DNA of 64,000 nt from Rhizobium sp. CSW-27 (lineage in GTDB: Bacteria > Pseudomonadota > Alphaproteobacteria > Rhizobiales > Rhizobiaceae), in assembly GCF_018760785.1 (NCBI RefSeq), contig NZ_JAHHZO010000010.1, forward strand, positions 62,001-126,000. The letters run 5' to 3'. Positions 29,367-38,826 of this stretch are shown here, piece after piece (the stretch's first letter is position 1; every line of letters begins with the position of its first letter). Under the pieces are notes generated by a model. It searched no databases. It was not told where the DNA came from and worked only from the letters and a program-made list of their open reading frames with translations. The translations under genes were made by a program, and so were the position numbers.

Positions 29367-30380
29367 TCAGTGTCCTCCGGCGTCGCGATTAGCCTGGCGG
29401 ATGTTCCAGATCATGATCGGCGTGACGGCCGCCATGATGACGAGCGCGATCACTGCGCTGCGGCCGCTGTCGCCGCCGCCGCGGAACATCCAGTCGAACA
29501 TCAGATTGGCGAGCACCATCGTGTCCCACTGGCCGTTGGTCATGGTCAGAACGATGTCGAAGACCTTCAGGACGAGAATGGTGATCGTCGTCCAGACGAC
29601 GGCAATGGTGCCCCAGATCTGCGGCACCATGATCTTCCAGAAGATCTGCCAGCCATTGGCGCCATCGATGACGGCCGCCTCGATGGTTTCCTCCGGAATG
29701 CCGCGCAGGGCGGCGGAGAGGATCACCATCGCAAAACCGGTCTGGATCCAGATGAGGATGACCATCAGGAAGAAGTTGTTCCAGAACGGCAGGGCGATCC
29801 ACACCTGCGGATTACCGCCGAGCATGGTGACAAGCGCGTTCAGCAGGCCGATCTGCGTATCGCCGGCACCGCGATACTCATAGATGAACTTCCAGATGAC
29901 CGAGGCGCCGACAAACGAGATCGCCATCGGCATGAAGACGATGCTTTTGGCGATATTGCCCCACCAGATGCGGTCGGTCAGCACGGCGATCACCAGGCCA
30001 AAGAAGGTGCAGGCGGCCGGCACCACGGCAAGCCAGAGAATGTTGTTGAAGATCGATTGCCGGAAGCCGGCATCGAAGAAGGCCCAGCGGTAATTGGCAA
30101 GGCCGACGAAGGTCTGGCCACCACGATCATAGAAGGACAGGATGAGGGTCGCGACCACCGGGTAGACGAGATAGATCCCGAGCAGCAGCAGTGCCGGCCC
30201 GAGAAACAGCCAGGGCCGGATGACCGCGCGACGGTTGAGATTGCGCGACGCCTGCGTCACATCGCCATCGCGCACCGGAAGCGCCAGGTTCAGAACCTTG
30301 TCGGACAGCCAGTAGTAAAGAGCGCAGACGAAAACGCCGACGATCATCACGCCGACGGCCGAGACGATCTGCGATACCAT
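29367..30380 (-). CDS. aglF: Alpha-glucoside ABC transporter permease AglF
   Basis: Inner-membrane permease of 337 residues, MalF-like. A first helix at about residues 5-24, a cytoplasmic basic stretch, then helices from about 55 onward. The EAA loop ETIEAAVIDGANGWQIFWKI is at about 254-273. Follows aglE by 121 bases and precedes aglG by one, which indicates a single operon. Confidence 0.9.
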   Translation of the reverse strand: MVSQIVSAVGVMIVGVFVCALYYWLSDKVLNLALPVRDGDVTQASRNLNRRAVIRPWLFLGPALLLLGIYLVYPVVATLILSFYDRGGQTFVGLANYRWAFFDAGFRQSIFNNILWLAVVPAACTFFGLVIAVLTDRIWWGNIAKSIVFMPMAISFVGASVIWKFIYEYRGAGDTQIGLLNALVTMLGGNPQVWIALPFWNNFFLMVILIWIQTGFAMVILSAALRGIPEETIEAAVIDGANGWQIFWKIMVPQIWGTIAVVWTTITILVLKVFDIVLTMTNGQWDTMVLANLMFDWMFRGGGDSGRSAVIALVIMAAVTPIMIWNIRQANRDAGGH

Positions 30381-30501
30381 TTCCCCTCCTCATGGTCCTG
30401 CCTGGACCCGTTTATACCGGTGATCATGCCGGCTGTTTGTGAAGGCAGAAAGGGGGCGCCGCCGACCCGTCAGGCCTGCGGCGCGCCCCGGTTTGCGCCC
30501 G

Positions 30502-31863
30502 TTACTTCAGACCGTCCCAGGCCTTCTGGATTTCGTCGCCCACCTGCTGAGCGGACTTGCCGCCGACGAAATCGACCATGCCCGTCCAGAAGGCACCGGC
30601 GCCGATCTTGCCCGGCATCAGGTCGGAACCGTCGAAGCGGAAGGTCGTTGCCGTCGTCAGGATCTCGCCCTGCTTCTTCAGCGCGTCATTGGCATAGGCT
30701 TCGGTCTTGACGCCCTTGTACGGCGTCAGGAACCCGGACTGCGCCATCCAGACCTCATGTGCGATCGGCGTCTTCAGGAAGTCGATGAAGGCCTGCGCCG
30801 CCGGCGAATCCTTGGTGATCGTCACCAGCGTACCGGCGCCGAGCACCGGCGTGCCGAGTTCCGGCTTGGAGGCGAAGGTCGGCATGTAGAAGAAGTCCGC
30901 ATCCGTGCCGAGCTTGGTGCCTTCCGGGAAGAAGGTCGGGATGAAGGAGGCCTGGTGATGCAGGTAGCACTTCGGCGGAATGTCGAAGAGACCCTTCGGG
31001 CTGTCGCGGAAATCGGTCGAGGCAACGGCCGCCACGCCACCCGAGACATACTTCTCGTTCTTGGCGAACTTGCCGAATTCGTCGATGACGCCGACGACCT
31101 TCGGATCGTTGAACTTCACCGTGTTGTTGACCCAGCCGTCATAGGTTTCCGGCGTGTTCATGCGCAGCATCAGGTCTTCGACCCAGTCGGTGGCCGGCCA
31201 GCCGGTCGCACCGCCCGAACCGAGACCGATGCACCAGGGCGTGCCGCCATCCTTGACGATCTGGTCGGAGAGCGCGATCAGCTCTTCCATCGTCTTCGGG
31301 ACCTTGTAGCCGGCTTCCTCGAAGTTTTCCGGCACGTACCAGACGAGCGACTTCAGGTCGGCCTTGTACGGGAAGGCGAAGAAGGCATCCTTGCCGTCCT
31401 TGCCCTTGTAGGTGCCGAGCCCGACCCAGCTTTCACCCGCGCCGTAATTGGTCTTCACCCAGTCGGCGGTGCCTTCCTTGAGGGGAACCAGAAAGCCCTT
31501 TGAGGCCAGATCCTGCAAAAGACCCGGCTGCGGCAGGATCGCGATGTTCGGGGGAGAACCCGCTTGCGTATCGATGACGATCTGCTGCTCGTAGTTTTCG
31601 GAGGACGAATACTGGACGTTGGCGCCCGTCGCATCGTTGAAATAGGCGAGCACGCTGCGGAACAGTTTCTCGTCATCGCCGCGCCAGGGGCCGAAAATCG
31701 TCAGCGTCTGGCCCTTGATGTCGCCATGCGCCTTCTTGAAATCCTCGTAGCTCTTCCAGTTGAACTTGGAATCCTGACCCGGCGCAAACTTCAGATCCGC
31801 AGCATTGGCGCCAGTAATTCCCAGGCACAGGGCAGCAACGCCCGCAAGCAAAAGATGTTTCAT
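30502..31863 (-). CDS. aglE: Alpha-glucoside-binding periplasmic protein AglE
   Basis: Solute-binding protein of 453 residues that delivers alpha-glucosides to AglFG. The ATG at 31863 follows GGGGAGG and opens a Sec signal peptide (MKHLLLAGVAALCLGITGA) cleaved near ANAAD; the frame upstream of it is not credible. TLTIFGPWRGDDEKLFRSVL and SSENYEQQIVIDTQAGSPPN are typical of AglE. First gene of the operon, divergent from aglR across a 274-base region holding two palindromic operators. Confidence 0.93.
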   Translation of the reverse strand: MKHLLLAGVAALCLGITGANAADLKFAPGQDSKFNWKSYEDFKKAHGDIKGQTLTIFGPWRGDDEKLFRSVLAYFNDATGANVQYSSSENYEQQIVIDTQAGSPPNIAILPQPGLLQDLASKGFLVPLKEGTADWVKTNYGAGESWVGLGTYKGKDGKDAFFAFPYKADLKSLVWYVPENFEEAGYKVPKTMEELIALSDQIVKDGGTPWCIGLGSGGATGWPATDWVEDLMLRMNTPETYDGWVNNTVKFNDPKVVGVIDEFGKFAKNEKYVSGGVAAVASTDFRDSPKGLFDIPPKCYLHHQASFIPTFFPEGTKLGTDADFFYMPTFASKPELGTPVLGAGTLVTITKDSPAAQAFIDFLKTPIAHEVWMAQSGFLTPYKGVKTEAYANDALKKQGEILTTATTFRFDGSDLMPGKIGAGAFWTGMVDFVGGKSAQQVGDEIQKAWDGLK

Positions 31864-31919
31864 GCAAAACCTCCCCTTCAGAGATGTAAATCTTCCTACC
31901 CACATCGCATCGAAAGCAT

Positions 31920-31933
31920 TCAAAGCGCTTTGA
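31920..31933. promoter_or_regulatory. AglR operator candidate 1 (aglE-proximal)
   Basis: TCAAAGCGCTTTGA is a perfect 14-base palindrome with the central CG typical of LacI/GalR operators. It lies 57 bases upstream of the aglE start, where it could block the agl promoter. Confidence 0.7.
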
Positions 31934-32074
31934 GGCGAAGTAGCCACGCCACAGGCATCGGAGTCAAGTCTCTTTTCGAATGAAGCCCGACGTATGCAAC
32001 CTTGACATGAATTAGGGCAGAGGTCAGCCGTGTCCACTTTTCAATTTTCGCGACATTTTTGCGCTGATAAGGTA

Positions 32075-32088
32075 TCGAAGCGCTTTGA
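32075..32088. promoter_or_regulatory. AglR operator candidate 2 (aglR-proximal)
   Basis: TCGAAGCGCTTTGA matches operator 1 at 13 of 14 bases. It is 50 bases upstream of the aglR GTG start, and its centre is 155 bases from that of operator 1, so a looped complex and autoregulation are both possible. Confidence 0.65.
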
Positions 32089-32137
32089 ATGCCGGCTGGG
32101 ACAATCCGCCGCTTCGGCATGTGGGGGAACGGACACG

Positions 32138-33163
32138 GTGAATCTCAAGCAATTGTCGGAGCTTCTGGGGCTTTCCCAGACGACGATCAGCCGTGCGCTG
32201 AACGGCTATCCGGAGGTCAACGAGGAAACCCGCCAGCGCGTCCTCAAGGCGGCGCAGGAAACGGGCTATCGGCCGAACCGCGCGGCCCGCCGGCTTGCCA
32301 CCGGCAAGGCGGGTTCGCTTGGCCTGGTAATGCCGATTTCCGACGGCCAGTCGGCGGACATCCATTTTGCCGAGTTCCAGAGCGGGCTGGCCGACGAATG
32401 CCTGCGCCACGAATTCCATTTCGTCATCATGCCGGCCCATCCCCAGCAGGAGGAGCAGGCCATTCGCGAATTGGTCAACAGCGGCAGCGTGGATGCCTAT
32501 TATCTCGCCTACATGCGCGCCCGCGACCCGCGGCTGAAGATGGCGAAATCGCTGGCGCTGCCCTTCATCGTGCACGGGCGTTCGCTGGGCGTTGCGGAGG
32601 ACTATCCCTATCTCGATGTCGACAATGAGGGTGCCTTTGGCCAGGCGGCGCGCTATCTGCTCGACCTCGGCCATCGGCGCTTCGCGCTGATCAACGGCCT
32701 GGCGGACCTCGATTTCGCAGCCCGCCGGCGCATGGGCGTCGAACGGGCGCTGGGGCAGGCAGGGCTTCGGCTGGAGGAGGATTGCGTCAGCAGCACGCTG
32801 ATGACCGATGCGAACGGCTATCGCCACATGGCGCGCCTGCTGCAAAGGCCGGAACCGCCGACGGCTGTGCTCTGTGCCAGCACGGTGCTGGCGCTGGGCG
32901 CCGTGCGCGCCATCCGCGAGGCCGGCCTGCAGCTGGGCAGCGACATCTCGCTGATTGCCCATGACGACGACCTGATGCTGCTGAAGCCCGAGCACTTTTC
33001 GACGCCTCTCAGCACCACCAGTTCGTCGCTGCGGGAGGCGGGCCGGCGCGTGGCCGAGCGGCTGATCGCCGCGGTGACGGAGCCGGAGGCGGACATGCCA
33101 ACCGCCGAATTGTGGAGCGCGGAACTGACGATCCGCGCCTCGACCGGGCCGGCGCCGTGCTGA
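32138..33163 (+). CDS. aglR: LacI-family regulator AglR of the alpha-glucoside operon
   Basis: Repressor of 341 residues. The start chosen is the GTG at 32138 (preceded by GTGGGGG), because the helix-turn-helix VNLKQLSELLGLSQTTISRA then begins at the N-terminus as in all LacI proteins; the frame continues upstream through operator 2. A hinge (RPNRAARRLATGKAGSLGLV) leads into a periplasmic-binding-protein-like effector domain at about 60-335. Divergent from aglEFGAK, with two palindromes between. Confidence 0.92.
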   Translation: MNLKQLSELLGLSQTTISRALNGYPEVNEETRQRVLKAAQETGYRPNRAARRLATGKAGSLGLVMPISDGQSADIHFAEFQSGLADECLRHEFHFVIMPAHPQQEEQAIRELVNSGSVDAYYLAYMRARDPRLKMAKSLALPFIVHGRSLGVAEDYPYLDVDNEGAFGQAARYLLDLGHRRFALINGLADLDFAARRRMGVERALGQAGLRLEEDCVSSTLMTDANGYRHMARLLQRPEPPTAVLCASTVLALGAVRAIREAGLQLGSDISLIAHDDDLMLLKPEHFSTPLSTTSSSLREAGRRVAERLIAAVTEPEADMPTAELWSAELTIRASTGPAPC

Positions 33164-33179
33164 GACGGGCCTCTCGGCC

Positions 33180-34079
33180 TCAGAAGCTTGGAATCGGCCG
33201 ACCGACGGACCGATAGGCTGCGACCACCGTGTTGGCCATCAGCATGGCGATCGTCATCGGACCGACGCCGCCCGGAACCGGCGTGATGGCACCGGCCACC
33301 TCCGCGCATTCGTCGAAGGCGACATCGCCCACGAGGCGGGTCTTGCCCTCACCCTTTTCCGGCGCGTCGATGCGGTTGATGCCGACATCGATGATCGTCG
33401 CGCCCGGCTTCACCCAGTCCTGCCGGACCATGAAGGGCCGGCCGACGGCGGCGACGAGAATATCGGCCTGCCGGCAGATCGCCGCCAGATCCTTCGTGCG
33501 CGAATGGGCCATGGTCACGGTGGCGTTGCCGGCCAGCAGCAGCAGCGCCATCGGCTTGCCGAACAGGTTGGAGCGGCCGATGACCACGGCATTGAGGCCC
33601 GACAGGTCGGAACCGTGGATGTTGCGTACCAGGATCATCGCGCCTGCCGGCGTGCAGGATACGAGACCGCTGGCGAGATCGCCGCTCGCCACCTTGCCGG
33701 CATTGACGACATTGAGACCATCCACGTCCTTTTCCGGACGGATCGACTGGATCACCGGCTCGGAATCGAGATGCCGGGGCAGCGGCAGCTGCACGAGGAT
33801 GCCATGCACCGCCGGATCGGCGTTCAGCTTGGCGACCAGCGATTCCAGTTCATCCTGCGTCGTCTCTTCGGCCAGCGAATACTGCATGGAGTTGAAGCCA
33901 CACTGCTTGGCCATGCGGCTCTTGGCATTGACATAGGCATGGCTTGCCGGGTCATTGCCGACGATGACCACCGCGAGGCCCGGCTTGACGCCCGCCTCCC
34001 GCTCCAGCGTCGCCGCTGCCTCGGCCACGGTGTCGGTGACCGTTGCTGCCGTCTGCTTTCCATCAATGATCCTGGCCAC
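33180..34079 (-). CDS. folD: Bifunctional methylenetetrahydrofolate dehydrogenase / cyclohydrolase
   Basis: One-carbon metabolism enzyme interconverting 5,10-methylene- and 10-formyl-tetrahydrofolate, 299 residues. Family blocks: [47 protein letters not shown] (about 162-174), the NADP-site segment [18 protein letters not shown] (about 187-204) and the C-terminal [16 protein letters not shown]. Convergent with aglR, the two stops being 17 bases apart. Confidence 0.97.
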   Translation of the reverse strand: MARIIDGKQTAATVTDTVAEAAATLEREAGVKPGLAVVIVGNDPASHAYVNAKSRMAKQCGFNSMQYSLAEETTQDELESLVAKLNADPAVHGILVQLPLPRHLDSEPVIQSIRPEKDVDGLNVVNAGKVASGDLASGLVSCTPAGAMILVRNIHGSDLSGLNAVVIGRSNLFGKPMALLLLAGNATVTMAHSRTKDLAAICRQADILVAAVGRPFMVRQDWVKPGATIIDVGINRIDAPEKGEGKTRLVGDVAFDECAEVAGAITPVPGGVGPMTIAMLMANTVVAAYRSVGRPIPSF

Positions 34080-34233
34080 GCGCCTGCCTCCTCGGGATGG
34101 ACGAACAATCGCGGTCCGATGCCTGAGGCATCAAGCGTCAGCGCAGGCGGACCGTTGCCAACGCCCTAGGCCTTCGGGAAGGGCAATGCAAGGGGTTCGG
34201 CGCCCGCCTTGCCGCGAAGCGCCGCGCACCGGT

Positions 34234-36120
34234 TCAGCCGCGGCGGCGCAGGCGGCCCGCCTGCCCCTCATCCAGCACCGCCTGCAGCGCGGCCACCTCG
34301 GCGCGAAGACGGCCAAGCTCGGCGCGCAGCTGCAGCAGGTCGTCGTTCGAGGCCTGCGGCTGATGACGATGCGTCACCTCCGCCTCGCCGCTCATGATCG
34401 CCGCAAGCAGCGAGGGGAGCGGATGGGCATCCGGCGGCTGGCTGTGGGAGACGAGCAGATCCGCCAGTTCGTTGCCTCCGTCCGCGCCTCGATCCGTCGA
34501 CACGCGCGAGCCGGTCGTCTCCCGCCGGTGCGACTTGGGGACAGTTGGTGGGGCAAGCGATGGTATTGCGACGGACGGCAAGGCGCCCTGCGGCGGCGTC
34601 AGGTGCCGGTCCGCATTGCCGGCCATCGCCGGCGGATGCGCGAAGCGAAGGGGCGGCAGGGCTTCAGCGCCTGGGAGGGCCGCGGGGCCGGCCGGATCGG
34701 CGCCGGCTTGCGTCGGTCGCAGAGGGATCGCCGCCGCCGGCTGGGCGGCAGGCGGCGGCGCGCGCATGTCGCTGACCGGCCGCCTGCCTGCCGGTCGAAT
34801 TGCCTGTCCGGCAGCCTGTCCACCGGACTGCACATCTGCCCGCCCACCGACCGGCGGGGAAGATTGGGCGCGCACGGGAAATGCCGCCCAGGCAAGACAG
34901 AAGGCGGCAAGGCCTCCCATCAGCGAGGCAAGCCAGAACGGCAGGCCGGTGGCCGTCGCATCCGCGGCGCGGGCCGGCACGGCAAGTTCGGCGAGGAAAT
35001 GAGGTGCCTCAGGGGTCCTGCCCGCGGCGGCCTGCGCCTCGGCAAGCGCCTTGCGGGCCGCGGCAACCGCCGCCTCCTTCTGCACATAGTCCTGCTCCGC
35101 GGGCGATACCGTGCGGCTTTCCAGCCGGCGCCGCTCCGCCTCCAGCCGGGCAATCTCGTCTGCAAGGCGGGCTTCTTCCTGCTGCCAGTGGGCGCGTTCA
35201 CGCTCGATTGCCCGTGCAATCGCAGCCCGCGCCTCCTCGACGGCGGCCCGTGCAGCAATCAGCTTCGGATGACGGGGACCGAGATCCGCCGCCAGGCGAT
35301 CGGCCTGCAGGCGGGCTTCGAGAAACTGCCGGCGCAGCGGAACAATCGCATCCGGATCAAGCGCTGCAGGCAAGGCCGCCTCCGTCGCGCCGGCGGCGGT
35401 CAGCCCCTTGACGGCTTCCAGCGACCGGCGGGCCTGATCGAGATCGCCGCGATGCTGACGCAACTGCCCGTCGATCTCCGGCCCGCGCGCCGCAAACGCA
35501 CGCCATGCCGCGAGATCGGCATCGGTGACGGCTTCTGCTGCAAGGTCCGCCTGCGCCCGCTGCAGGGCCTGTTGCGCAGCGACCACGCGCGGCCCGGCCT
35601 CGTCGGCATCGCGCTGCACAAGGCGCGCGGCGAGCACGGCGGCGGCAGCATTGGCAAGACGCGCAGCCTCCAGCGCGTCGCGACCGCGCGCCTGAACCAG
35701 CATCTGCCCCGGCAGACCGGCCGCAAGGCTGACAGCGCCGGCGAGTTCGCGGTGAGCGGGAAGGATATGCTGCAGCAGTGAAAGCGCGGGCGCATCGGTC
35801 GCTGCCGCATCCGTGCCAGCCTCTTCCGCAAGCCTGTTGCGGATGGCATCGCGCATGCGCGGCTCGGCAAGGGCGCGATGCAGCGGCAGGAGCAGAGCCT
35901 GTACCGCCGGCTGCCCTACCCCGGGCGCCTCCACCTGCAGCACCGCCGTCGCCTCGAAATGGCGGGTGATATCGACCGGGAGCATCATCGGCATCAGCGC
36001 GCCGGCAAGGGCGGCAAAGATCAGAATCACACGCCCCCAGCGGCGATCCGCCCGGGCATCCGGCGCAAGCCTGTCGCCGGCCAGGCCGGCAAGGCTCTCA
36101 ATGTCCTTCGAAGCATGCAT
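34234..36120 (-). CDS. Wzz/GumC-like polysaccharide chain-length protein without kinase domain
   Basis: Predicted inner-membrane polysaccharide co-polymerase, 628 residues from the ATG at 36120. A helix at about residues 30-48 (RVILIFAALAGALMPMMLPV), a periplasmic part to about 395 with long alanine-rich coiled coils (about 185-390), then a second helix LPFWLASLMGGLAAFCLAWA. The PCP-type proline-rich flank of helix 2 is weak. The ~210-residue cytoplasmic tail is proline/alanine-rich and disordered and ends in a coiled coil (LRAELGRLRAEVAALQAVLD). No Walker motif is present, so it is not an intact ExoP-type tyrosine kinase. Its partner may be the WecG-like gene upstream. Confidence 0.65.
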   Translation of the reverse strand: MHASKDIESLAGLAGDRLAPDARADRRWGRVILIFAALAGALMPMMLPVDITRHFEATAVLQVEAPGVGQPAVQALLLPLHRALAEPRMRDAIRNRLAEEAGTDAAATDAPALSLLQHILPAHRELAGAVSLAAGLPGQMLVQARGRDALEAARLANAAAAVLAARLVQRDADEAGPRVVAAQQALQRAQADLAAEAVTDADLAAWRAFAARGPEIDGQLRQHRGDLDQARRSLEAVKGLTAAGATEAALPAALDPDAIVPLRRQFLEARLQADRLAADLGPRHPKLIAARAAVEEARAAIARAIERERAHWQQEEARLADEIARLEAERRRLESRTVSPAEQDYVQKEAAVAAARKALAEAQAAAGRTPEAPHFLAELAVPARAADATATGLPFWLASLMGGLAAFCLAWAAFPVRAQSSPPVGGRADVQSGGQAAGQAIRPAGRRPVSDMRAPPPAAQPAAAIPLRPTQAGADPAGPAALPGAEALPPLRFAHPPAMAGNADRHLTPPQGALPSVAIPSLAPPTVPKSHRRETTGSRVSTDRGADGGNELADLLVSHSQPPDAHPLPSLLAAIMSGEAEVTHRHQPQASNDDLLQLRAELGRLRAEVAALQAVLDEGQAGRLRRRG

Positions 36121-36430
36121 GGCAGACCGTTCCCGGCGCAACCGGAGGCGCCTTTTCTGTGTTCGCTGCGGAAGCCGGCCTGAAGGGAGCATGACAGCGC
36201 AGCCGCCTCTCCCGCCGCGGCGAACGGCGAGACAGATGGCGAGGCCACGCGCCCTGAAACCAGAATACGCCCGTCATGGCGCTGGAAGGAAGAAGGTAAA
36301 GGATCTGCCGGGCAAGGCCCCGCTTCGGCTCGCCGTCGCATCATGCGCCGGCCGAACCGTCATCCGTCGAAGCAGGCCGCCGGGAACGGCGCAGGGGCTC
36401 CCGCCAGGTCGGCTTCCGCATTGCGAAAGG
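36121..36430. other. 310-base non-coding gap
   Basis: No credible gene on either strand: the frames present lack ribosome sites and have shadow composition. It should hold the promoter of the Wzz-like gene; I see no clear operator or terminator in it. Confidence 0.4.
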
Positions 36431-37108
36431 CTAAAGTTTTCTGGCAAACAAACGGTTAACGCCGGCGATCAGCCGCACCCCGCCGCGTGCAGATCCGGCA
36501 CCGGCGGCAAATGCGGGCTGCGCCAGCAGCACCAGCCCGTCATGCCGGTAGGAAAGATAGGTCTGCAGCCGGATCTCGGTTTCCGGGTCGCCGGCATCGG
36601 CGATCACCACATCCGCCCCCAGCCGCTCGATCGCGCCGTCCATGGCCGAGCGGGCGCGCCCGCAAACGGTGGTCTCCAGCACGATCACCGAAAAGACGTG
36701 CCACGGCGCATGGGCACGAAACCTGTCGCGGGCCGCCTCCAGACGGGCGGAATCGGGGCCGATCAGCAGGATATGGCGGCTGTGTTCCATGAAGGTGAGC
36801 AGTGACGGCACGAAACGGTGCGGCACGAGGCTTGCCACCGGCTGCCCCGGCCGGACCAGCCCGAGCAGCGCAGCGGCAAGGCGCCCTGCCGGCAGGAGGA
36901 TCTGCCCGGCAAGCCAGGTCCGGTAGACAGGATCGAGCGCGGCGCGCAACACCCTGGGCAGGTCGAGGAAAATGACCGCGCGGCAGCCAATGCGGTTCTC
37001 GGCACAGGCCGAAAGCCTGGCAAGGCTCTCCCCCCAGCCGGATGGCGGCGACGGCGCGTCGAGCGCCCGCCGTGACAGGGGCTCGAAGGCCGTCGCCGGA
37101 CCGTTCAT
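36431..37108 (-). CDS. Divergent WecG/TagA/CpsF-like glycosyltransferase
   Basis: 225 residues from the ATG at 37108; a GTG at 37210 would add 34 residues. The segment HILLIGPDSARLEAARDRFR (about 110-129) followed by ADVVIADAGDPETEIRLQTY (about 165-184) and HDGLVLLAQPAFAAGAGSAR follows the WecG/TagA layout (IGG loop, a DiL..GLG.PKQE-type block, then VGgaFD..aG). The key family residues are poorly kept: the PKQE position reads DPETE, so activity is doubtful. WecG enzymes add N-acetylmannosaminuronic acid or relatives to lipid-linked glycans. It precedes the Wzz-like gene on the same strand. Confidence 0.55.
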   Translation of the reverse strand: MNGPATAFEPLSRRALDAPSPPSGWGESLARLSACAENRIGCRAVIFLDLPRVLRAALDPVYRTWLAGQILLPAGRLAAALLGLVRPGQPVASLVPHRFVPSLLTFMEHSRHILLIGPDSARLEAARDRFRAHAPWHVFSVIVLETTVCGRARSAMDGAIERLGADVVIADAGDPETEIRLQTYLSYRHDGLVLLAQPAFAAGAGSARGGVRLIAGVNRLFARKL

Positions 37109-37337
37109 GCCCCTGCTCTGCCGATCCTGGCCTGCCGGATGAAGCGGCACGCCCGCGGATCGCGCCGGATGGCCGGGATCAGGATGGCGGGATCGTGCGG
37201 CATGGGACACTCTCAGGAAAACCTCGCAAGACAGTCAGGCGGAAGCCTTTCATCTATCAGGCCGCGGTGAAACCCGGCCTAATCCCGCCGGTCAAATCCG
37301 AGCCTGCCGATTCCGCGATCGTTAACGATGCTGTCGG

Positions 37338-37877
37338 TCAATGGCCGCTCTTGGCCGCCGCATCGACCTTCACGCCCTCGACGATCTTGGTCGGCATCAC
37401 CTGCTTGCCCTGCGGGCGCTCGCTATTGGCGCGAATGTCGTCCTTGGAAAGATAGTCGATCTGCTCCACCAGGGGCTCGATGACATAATCGTCGCCAAAC
37501 TTCTTGTTGAGGTTCTCCTTGACGCGCGTCTTGAATGCCTCGAGATCGAAGGACTTCACGTCGGACAGGTCGACCATGCGATCGCCGACGAGCAGGGTGA
37601 ACAACTCGTCGGTCATCAGTTCGGTCAGCGGCAGGTGCAGGCCCTTCACCTTTTCCTTGTCCATGAGGAAGGAGACACGGGTGATGAAATAGCCCTGCAC
37701 GGCGCCGTTGGCGAGGACAGGGACGTTGATCGCCTCGCCCTTCACCAGTTCGCTCTTGTCCTTCAGCAGCTGCGATTCGTCCACCGGCGGGGGCGGTGCC
37801 GCCATCTGCACGGAGAAATACACCGCGCCCAATGTCACGGCACAGACCCAGAGTCCGGTGAGGAGCAGCTTAACCAT
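37338..37877 (-). CDS. FliL-like single-pass membrane protein of the flagellar locus
   Basis: 179 residues with one N-terminal helix (VKLLLTGLWVCAVTLGAVYF, about 2-21), then a proline-rich linker and a periplasmic domain. LMTDELFTLLVGDRMVDLSD followed by LEAFKTRVKENLNKKFGDDY resembles the part of FliL that associates with the stator, and the region before it forms the strands expected of that fold. The start codon shares one base with the stop of the preceding gene (TGATG), so it is translationally coupled to the FlgN-like gene. It is the last gene of the flagellar run; similarity to FliL is my inference. Confidence 0.55.
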   Translation of the reverse strand: MVKLLLTGLWVCAVTLGAVYFSVQMAAPPPPVDESQLLKDKSELVKGEAINVPVLANGAVQGYFITRVSFLMDKEKVKGLHLPLTELMTDELFTLLVGDRMVDLSDVKSFDLEAFKTRVKENLNKKFGDDYVIEPLVEQIDYLSKDDIRANSERPQGKQVMPTKIVEGVKVDAAAKSGH

Positions 37878-38272
37878 CAGGATTCGCTATAGTAGAATTG
37901 CTCTTGGGTGTAGGTGCCGTCGCCATCGGCATCGCGCACCGCGTTCTTCAGGAGATCCGCCACGGTGCGCACCGCGTTGAGATGGGCCTCGACGCGCCGC
38001 GCATTGAGCGCGAGCTTGGTCTTCAGCGCATGCATCTGCTCGATGTGATTGCTGGCGAATTCCTGCGGGCTGGTGCTGCGGAACAGCATGGTCAGCTCGT
38101 AGAGGCAGCGGCTCTTGTGCGCGTTCGACACCTTCAGGTCGAACTGCGGATCCTTGCCGATCCGCTCGTTCTCGTTGTCGATGATCATCTCCAGCCGGCC
38201 AAGGACTGTCTTGATGCGATAATCATTCGAGATAACTTCCATATGTTCGGTCCCGCCGTGCTGCGTTGTCAT
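37877..38272 (-). CDS. FlgN-like flagellar export chaperone candidate
   Basis: 131 residues, almost entirely helical, no membrane segment: RIKTVLGRLEMIIDNENERI, SRCLYELTMLFR, then ALKTKLALNARRVEAHLNAV. This is the expected form of a FlgN-type chaperone for hook-associated proteins. The ATG at 38272 overlaps the stop of the FlgJ-like gene as ATGA; an internal ATG at 38242 is less likely. The assignment rests on size, helical pattern and neighbours, not on a strong motif. Confidence 0.5.
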   Translation of the reverse strand: MTTQHGGTEHMEVISNDYRIKTVLGRLEMIIDNENERIGKDPQFDLKVSNAHKSRCLYELTMLFRSTSPQEFASNHIEQMHALKTKLALNARRVEAHLNAVRTVADLLKNAVRDADGDGTYTQEQFYYSES

Positions 38273-38826
38273 GCCTTGCTCCCGTCTGCCGGGGCGAGGT
38301 CGAATACCTTGCGTTCAAAATCGTCGATCATGGACAGGGCGCGGCTGCGCTCGTTCTCGTCCGTGCGGGCATTCAGTTCGCCGCCATTGCGCATCTTCTG
38401 CAGGGACTGCGAATAGACCTGCTCGGCAATGCCGACGCCGCCGCTTTCGCTGATCTGGTTGGCGATCTGTTCCGACATCATGCTCTTCCAGAATTCACCG
38501 GCCGAGCCCTTGCCGTAAACTTCCTCGCTGTCGCTGGGGAGGATGGAATTGACGAAGGTCTGCAGGACAGACGCCTCGAACTTGCGATATTCCTCCGGCA
38601 TCTTGTCGGCCTTGGCCGCGCTGGCCGGCAGGTGCAGGCCGGCCTTGGTGCCGGTCTCATCCAGCCGGTCCACGGCCACGGAAAATCCCTTGTCTGTCGA
38701 GGCGAGCGAGGTTGCGGCAAAGGCCGCGCGATTTGCCTTGAGCTTCGCCTGGGCCGCCTGCACGTCGCTCGGGTCTGCTGCCCGCAGCACATCCATCACG
38801 AGATCGGTGGGAGGAGAGATCGCCAC
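38269..38826 (-). CDS. FlgJ-type rod-binding protein without hydrolase domain
   Basis: 185 residues from a GTG start at 38826, with AAAGGA seven bases upstream. The stretch YRKFEASVLQTFVNSILPSD through GEFWKSMMSEQIANQISESG matches the rod-binding domain of FlgJ, which caps the growing rod. The muramidase domain of enteric FlgJ is missing; a separate lytic transglycosylase is encoded in the same locus at 49231-49803 and may take that role. Ends in an ATGA overlap with the next gene. Confidence 0.7.
   Translation of the reverse strand: MAISPPTDLVMDVLRAADPSDVQAAQAKLKANRAAFAATSLASTDKGFSVAVDRLDETGTKAGLHLPASAAKADKMPEEYRKFEASVLQTFVNSILPSDSEEVYGKGSAGEFWKSMMSEQIANQISESGGVGIAEQVYSQSLQKMRNGGELNARTDENERSRALSMIDDFERKVFDLAPADGSKA

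Noticed and set aside
34234-36120. ExoP-type tyrosine kinase
   Set aside because: No Walker A or tyrosine-rich tail is present in the cytoplasmic part.
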